Positions 58,260-64,000 of a stretch of 64,000 nucleotides of DNA are shown one piece after another (within the stretch, counting starts at the first letter, position 1; every line of letters begins with the position of its first letter). This DNA is from Chrysemys picta bellii. Its lineage: Eukaryota > Chordata > Testudines > Emydidae. The stretch lies in the NCBI RefSeq assembly GCF_011386835.1, contig NC_088800.1, forward strand, positions 60,355,439 to 60,419,438. The letters run 5' to 3'. The notes beneath the pieces are model-generated. The model searched no databases and had not been told where the DNA came from. It saw only the letters and a program-made list of their open reading frames with translations. The position numbers and the translations under genes were made by a program.

Positions 58260-58793
58260 TTATCCAGCTTCTCGTCCACTGTAATCCCTAGGTCCTTTTC
58301 TGCAGAGCTGCTGCCTAGCCACTTGGTCCCTAGTCTGTAGCAGTGCATGGGATTCTTCCATCAGTGCAGGACTCTGCACTTGTCCTTGCTGAACCTCATC
58401 AGATTTCTTTTGGCCCAATCCTCTAATTTGTCTAGGTCCCTCTGTATCCCTACCCTCCAGCGTATCTACCACTCCTCCCAGTTTAGTGTCATCTGCAAAC
58501 TTTCTGAGGGTGCAGTCCATGTCATCCTCCAGATCATTAATGAAGATATTAAACAAAACCGGCCCCAAGACCGACCCTTGGGGCACTCCGCTTGATACCG
58601 GCTGCCAACTAGACATGGAGCCATTGATCACTACCCGTTGAGCCCGACGATCTAGCCAGCTTTCTATCCACCTTATAGTCCATTCATCCAGCCCATAGTA
58701 CTTTAACTTGCGGGGAAGAATACTTTGGGAGACCATATCAAAAGCTTTGCTAAAGTCAAGGAATAACACAACCACTGCTTTCCCCTCATCCAC
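58260..58793 (-). pseudogene. CR1 reverse transcriptase fragment with intact FADD
   Basis: The frame opens with [19 protein letters not shown] (motif A, residues 13-19), then [15 protein letters not shown] and [10 protein letters not shown], so both catalytic blocks are intact, unlike the FADK of the older copy. After about residue 112 the sequence shifts out of frame ([12 protein letters not shown]), which inactivates it. The N-terminal endonuclease is missing by truncation. Confidence 0.88.
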
Positions 58794-59782
58794 AAAGCCA
58801 GAGACTTGACTGAGTGTTAGCTCCTTGATACTACCAGCAGTTAGTCACCCAAACAATCTCCTCTGGGTTGTGCCCTTATTTTGCCTAGTAGATTAACAAA
58901 AAGTACACTAGTCCCTCAGCCCCTTTCAAGCATTCCCCCATACTGTCCATCTACTCCTCCACTAAAGGCTCACTTACACAATCCCCAGGTTTGCTGTCAC
59001 CAATGGGGCAGTGTGCATACCAGCTAACTTGGTTCAGCTCCAGTTCAGCACTTCATACCACAGCACTAAGATATGATTGTTTTCACTATAAATATAAGTT
59101 TATTATCAAAGATTAGTATTTAACAGATAGTGAATAAGGATGATAGAAACAGGTTATATGTAAAATGTAACATGCTTTCTACAGATTCAATATAAACTCA
59201 TTTAGACAAGAGGTTAGCCTATTATCTTACCCCAAATATCTTCTGCAGCATTTTAGCCAAGACCTGTTGTGATCGTGTTTTCATGAATGTAATCTCACTG
59301 CCCAATTATTTGGTAGGTGCAGGATAAAGGGGTGTCTTGTTACCTTCTCCTTATATTCCCCAAAGTTCATTGTCTCTTCAAGAGACAGGGCAACCCCTGA
59401 GGTTCGTTCTACTGTGTCCTGTCTCCTGCTAAGTGCACATCCCACTTTTGATTTTGTGTATAGAAAGGGGGTTCCATTGCACTGGAAGCCAGTGCTCAAT
59501 TTACATGTGAACTGAGACACAAGTGAATATACATCCTTTAACAGAAACCTGTTCATCAGCCTTGCCTTGATATAGACTTCAGGAACATAGTTTCATTATA
59601 CATACAAAACTTCTTACAGAATATCTGTACATATATTTCACAATGATATGAATGACCAGCGTGATTCTGGCTTTCTTTTAAGACTTACATGATACTCGTG
59701 GTGAACCAGAATGTACATACCAGGATCAAGATATTCCTGTAACCCCTGTGCGAGGAGGCATTGAGCGGTTTTAGGGTCACAG

Positions 59783-61063
59783 ATTTCTGTCCAGTTTTAC
59801 TAGAATTGGCATTGTAGATGTGCATCATTTCTGTATTGTGCAGAAAGCTTGAAGTAGAACCCAGAGCTGTGCTGCAATTACTTTGTAAATGTTAAATAAA
59901 TCTGTAAATGTCAAAAAATGATAACAGTGAATTATAACTAGTACAGTTTAACTGGAGATACATTCTGCTGAGCCACACCTATGTATTCCCATAAGGTTAT
60001 AGATCCAAAAGAAAGTATAAGACCAAGGGTATTTCAGCATGTGCTTACATCCATCCCTATTCAGGGAAAGCATTGAAACATGTTCATAGAATCATAGAAT
60101 ATCAGAGTTGGAAGGGACCTCAAGAGGTCATGTTTATAAGAACTTTCCTGAATTGGAGCCTATAGAGAATGAGCGATCTACATGTATTAGTTTTTGTAAA
60201 TACTACATGCCCCTGAGTTTACCTGTGATAATATCCAGCCTGAATGCATACAGTTGCATAAAAGGTTATGAGAGGGGGAGCAAACTGAAACAATGATGAG
60301 ATGAAGTGCTATCATAAGGAATAATAAGGATCCTTATGGAAATTAAGTGTGAAATACCCCCATCCTGGAACCTACTAAACTGGCAAAGTTTACCCTTCAT
60401 GGTCCAAACCTAGGCTCAAAGGGTACACTAAACCTTAAAGATGCTAGCCTAGGAAACAGGTGAAGGGTGAATGGTCTGTCAGCACACTGATAGAGTCAGA
60501 CATGGAAGAGAATGTCAAAGAGAACATGCTGGAGAAGCCATTCTCTCTGTCCCAGCCAGATATGGTGTTAACTGGGCCCTGGGGAAGCTCTCAAAAGCTG
60601 ATAGGGGAAGATTAAGGTTTAGTTAAGGGGAAATATGGGTCTAGGCCTTCATTGTTTTTATCTTTTTCTGTGCATGTTATAACACAGTGAATAAATAATA
60701 CTCTGTTTTGAATAAGCTGTTTTTGAGACATTTTAATCAACTGTTTCCATAGCCTTCTGAAGACTTATAGGTGTCAAATCCAGCGAGGCCTGTCCCATTA
60801 GTGCAGTTGGGAAACGGGGCTACGGCCTAGACCTCCAGACCCAGAGTTGTTGAACCGGATGGTTCTATTCTTGAGGCAGGGAAGAAAGCCAGGCCTCAGT
60901 TCACCTGAGGGATGCCTTGTTTCTGTGACAGAGCCTGAGACTGGAATTGAATTCAGAGCTCCTGACTGCCAAGTTTCTTCATCAGCGCCAAGACCATCCT
61001 GTCTCATTCTTTAGGTAAAGCAAGGAACTAGAAGTCATGCAAGGGACTAGAAGTCATGCCTAA
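59783..61063. other. No gene; contains a 44-bp CR1 fragment
   Basis: AT-rich DNA. A tandem pair GGACTAGAAGTCATGC lies at 61023-61059 just left of the GC-rich TIR element. No coding signal. Confidence 0.4.
60085..60128 (-). mobile_element. 44-bp extremely truncated CR1 insertion
   Basis: CATAGAATCATAGAATATCA, GAGTTGGAAGGGACCTCAAG and AGGT are the last 44 bases of a CR1, antisense. CATGTT occurs on both sides (60079-60084 and 60129-60134), marking a real insertion rather than a deletion remnant. Confidence 0.8.
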
Positions 61064-61630
61064 GGCTAAGATTTTGTCAGTTATTTTTAGTAAAAGTCCT
61101 GGACAAGTCACTGGCAAAAAAGAAAAATTCATGGAAGCAGTGACCTGTCCGGGACTTTTACTAAAAATGTCAAAATGGGGATCTGTGGTTTCCCCACACC
61201 ACTTGAAGCAGGGTAGCTGCACAGGGGCTAGGAGCTACCTGCAGCAGCTGCGGGCTGTGGGGATACCTCTACTGCCTGCCGCTCTGGTGGTCCCCCACTG
61301 ACTGTGGGGACTGGAAGCTATGGGGTACCTCCGCTGTCTGCAGCTCCAGGGGTCCACGGCAGCCGGGAGCTCTGGGGTTCCCCCATTTCCTCAGCAGCTG
61401 GGAGCTGCAGGGTACCCTTGCTGCCCGCAGTGGCCGGGAGCTCAGGGGTTCCCCTGCTGTGGCCGAGAGCTCAGGGATTCTGCCGCTGCCCGCAGTGGCT
61501 TGGAGCGCCAAAAGTCACCAGAGGTGGGGGGACCCTCTGCAGGTCCCGACCACCGCAGGCTGAAGTCATGGAGGTCGCTGGACACCACAGATTCTGTGAC
61601 TTCCGCGACCTGCGTGACTAAATCCTGGCC
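61064..61630. mobile_element. 567-bp TIR element with GC-rich minisatellite core
   Basis: Ends read GGCTAAGATTTTGTCA and TGACTAAATCCTGGCC, imperfect inverted repeats. TAA lies before and TTA after, so a 3-bp TWA target duplication is possible but not exact. Near the left is a 30-bp stem (TTTTTAGTAAAAGTCCTGGA...) and its inverted partner up to 61169. The core 61255-61510 repeats GGGAGCTCNGGGGTTCCC-like units. Frames across it are shadows. A Harbinger-like class is inferred only. Confidence 0.65.
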
Positions 61631-62820
61631 TTAGTCATGCTCCTTAACCACAAGAAAGTGTGGGTGGGGAGATCAGTACTGTATAAAGCCCTTTGATTCA
61701 GTAATATGTGGCACATGGGCAGACTGCAGCGCCTACACAGAACTCCAATGATTTAGTGGGGTCCCACTCTGTTGAAGCACTCCATCCACATGCTACATAT
61801 TGCAAGATTTGGGCCTTGTTCAGTCAATTTTAACATAAAAATAAATGTAGCATAATTAATAGTGTTGCAGGGATTGTAAAATTATGCAATAAGTTAAGTT
61901 GATGCCAAGTTATGTGCAATTGCCAAGTGTTTTTGTTGAGTATGTTGTAAAGTATTGCTGAAAAAGGTCGTCAAAAATCCATAACTTTATATTTCTGCTT
62001 TACCTTCTAAACTCATTAGACAAATTAGATGCTTCCAATAATATTGGCAGTTTGATGTATTATGGATGAGGTGAGAGAATATTCCTTACTTGGCTGTATT
62101 TATCTGCTCTAGTGTCAAAGCTACATTTTATTGCACTGATGATTCTTCTGTCAGTCTCACTGTGGAGATGAAATGATGTTCATTGTTATGTAGATGTACT
62201 GTAAAGAAAAGCAGAAATGATCTTAAGGACTGTTTAAAAAGAGACATGATACAAGACAATGGACAGTTATTGCCCAAATAGAAGGTTAAAATAAGTAAAT
62301 ACATGCATAGCAGACATTTCCTCATTGAAATAATATATTGGACCATATCCTCAGCTGGTTGTAATTAGAATAGCTCCTTTGAATACAGTGGAGTTGCACT
62401 GACTACCCCATTATTTTCTCCACTACCAGGATCTTTTTTTCTTCTAGTAATGGCAAACATGACATAGCTAACTAATCTGCATTCTGCACAGAACTCGACT
62501 CAGTGTTGGAACAACATTTTCTGAGTTCCATCGACAGTCTGTTTCTGATTATTTGTTTGGAGATGAACAGTAGCTAACTCTTATTAAAGGTTCCCTAATC
62601 TCTATAGTAAGTTGACTGTAGGACATTTTGGACTCTTACAATACATAGGAGAGTACATGCGTAGCATTGTTTTGTTTTCTTGAGTGGTAGAAGTAATTCA
62701 GTTTACTTCTCATGAAGGGTCTTCTCCACCTAAAAGTATGTTTTAAGGAGGGGGAGGGTAGAGACATGGAGAGCAATGGCAGTTTTGAGTGCTTAGCCCC
62801 TGTGAAAATCAGAACACTAA
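61631..62820. other. AT-rich DNA, nothing recognised
   Basis: No gene or classified repeat was found. Confidence 0.4.
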
Positions 62821-62970
62821 CAGGATTTAGGTGCGTAGCTTTAGGCACCTAAGTTTTTAAAATCTGGTGTAAGTGACTTTCTCGAATTTCATCCAAAGTA
62901 GCAGAGCCAGGAGTAGAACCAAAAACTTCTGATTCCTAATCCTGGTTGTGAGCACTATGCATATTTTATT
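62821..62970 (-). mobile_element. MITE scrap plus antisense MIR-like SINE
   Basis: Bases 62821-62868 (GGATTTAGGTGCGTAGCTTT, AGGCACCTAAG) belong to the TTAGGCACCTAAG palindromic family. Bases 62869-62970 (GTAGCAGAGCCAGGAGTAGA, ACTTCTGATTCCTAATCCTG, GAGCACTATGC) are the antisense core of a MIR-type SINE. Confidence 0.55.
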
Positions 62971-63290
62971 ACTCTGAAATTTTTTTTCAGATTTTCCCAA
63001 ATCTTTGTTTTCCTTTCAGTTTTAGAATTGGGCAAAGATTCCAGGTGTGGGGGAGGGACAGGATTAAAAAAAAAAAAGCATGCGTTAAAATAAACAAAAT
63101 AAAAAACACTTTGCTTCAGTTTCTATATACTATAGTAATACATTTTGGTTAAGTGGCAGTAATTTGGTGTCTGACTCTCAGGATTTTAATTTAACTCAAA
63201 GGGAGTTGGATTTTGGCCTTACTGCATTACATCCCTACCAATAGAACTGAGCAAAATTAGACAAGATGCAAATGCTTTGGCAGTTCTGAG

Positions 63291-63370
<80 letters not shown>

Positions 63371-64000
63371 ATTATTATTTATTATAATAAAGCACCCCTG
63401 CAGATATGACTGATAAACCTTGGGCCTGAATGAGCATTTTGGATAGTTAATTGTTAAAGGTGTTGTGGGAACTTTGGTAAAAGCAATATAATTGGATTAC
63501 AACTCATCACCATGTTTTACATGTTAAGGTACATTTGGATGACAAAAATACACAGCATTTTATATACTTTCCCAAGCATGTATGTTCTAAAAATTGTAAA
63601 GACTTCCTTTTCAATTGGGACTTTTTTCTTCTTACATCTTCATCACAACCTGTTGTATGTTTAATGATTGATAAAGCCTATGAAATAGGAGTAAAAATCA
63701 TTTTTGTTGTTGTTTTGTTTTTACATTTTCAGTGGTCTCTAATTTGATTTGCTGGCAATTTTGGCTAATCATAACAACATTGTTGAATAGACCTTGGAGA
63801 GAGCAGCCAGTCCAGTCAAAGGACAGCATAGTTTAAAGTTTGAAACGTTAATGTAACTACATAGAAATATCAGTGTTAAAAGCCTTGGTAAAATCAAGCT
63901 ATGTCCCATCTACTGAGATTATCCCATGCATTGTAAACATGATACCTCACTTCAGTAGATGAGATTAGAATGTTAATGTAAATTAGTACATCATGAATGC
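62971..64000. other. AT-rich DNA apart from a microsatellite
   Basis: No gene is visible. An A-run lies at 63067-63077. Confidence 0.4.
63291..63370 (+). repeat. (TCTT)n microsatellite, about 20 units
   Basis: An uninterrupted tetranucleotide array of about 80 bases, followed by an ATT-rich stretch to 63392. Length and purity predict polymorphism. Confidence 0.97.

Larger units (their letters stand above)
57618..58799 (-). mobile_element. 5'-truncated CR1 LINE, 1.2 kb, with short target duplication
   Basis: The minus-strand CR1 ends at 57618 with the ATAGAATCATAGAATATCAG tail (as seen on plus) and is cut off at 58799 in the reverse transcriptase region. AGAGAC flanks it at 57612-57617 and 58800-58805. 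It is much better preserved than the copy at 11462-16853. It inserted into the LTR-like element. Confidence 0.88.
57533..59782 (-). mobile_element. LTR-like element interrupted by a CR1
   Basis: The left piece 57533-57617 (TGTTTGGGTGATTTTTATGG, CTCAGAGTACCCAGGAC) and right piece 58806-59782 (TTGACTGAGTGTTAGCTCC to TTTTAGGGTCACA) read as one LTR when the CR1 is removed. On the minus strand it starts TGTGACCCTAAAACCG and ends CCCAAACA. An AATAAA on minus lies near 59100. No target duplication was found, and I identify it mainly by recognition, so confidence is moderate. Confidence 0.55.

Noticed and set aside
63291..63370. Possible CRISPR-like or functional tandem array
   Set aside because: It is a simple tetranucleotide microsatellite with no spacers, in vertebrate DNA.

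Overview
This window looks like intergenic (or deep intronic) nuclear DNA from a reptile, most likely a turtle. The base composition is AT-rich. I found no multi-exon host gene, no rRNA, no functional tRNA, no operon-like layout and no CRISPR array. The turtle assignment rests on the repeat mixture: 5'-truncated CR1 LINEs ending in the CATAGAATCATAGAA tail, a tRNA-headed SINE with a CR1-like tail, Penelope-like elements (PLEs), many palindromic hAT and Harbinger-type MITEs, MIR and L2 relics, and long solo LTRs. Every open frame that resembles a protein belongs to a transposable element, and almost all are broken.

Layout. 1-5.56 kb: no recognised feature. 5.57-9.93 kb: a fresh palindromic hAT MITE, an older MITE, the antisense 3' end of a PLE with a GIY-YIG-type reading frame, an unusual 143-bp insertion that is an inverted composite copy of DNA 2.6 kb away, and a CR1-tailed SINE. 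11.46-16.85 kb: one old antisense CR1 carrying five separate insertions (two hAT elements, a mariner-like MITE, a 2.3-kb DNA transposon with a decayed transposase-like gene, and a 123-bp foldback PLE fragment with a 14-bp target duplication). 17-39.9 kb: mostly unassigned AT-rich DNA with scattered MITEs, MIRs, a foldback element, a Harbinger-type MITE and a C-rich degenerate minisatellite. 39.9-46 kb: a PLE-like foldback, a 661-bp solo LTR, a PLE-like tail with a hammerhead-like core, and two nested MITE clusters. 47.3-48 kb: a DIRS-like reverse transcriptase relic. 49.1-53.8 kb: a 1.19-kb solo LTR, an LTR fragment and a 527-bp hAT element. 55.6-56.2 kb: an L2-like LINE ORF2 relic. 57.5-59.8 kb: an LTR-like sequence interrupted by a 1.2-kb CR1. 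60-64 kb: a 44-bp CR1 fragment, a GC-rich TIR element and a (CTTT)n microsatellite.

There is no pathway or operon to describe. The biology is a layered record of transposition. Insertion order can be read from nesting and target duplications: CR1, LTR or older MITE first, then hAT, Harbinger, mariner, PLE or younger CR1. Family names rest on recognition, terminal motifs and target-duplication length, not on a database search. Boundaries without a stated target duplication are approximate.
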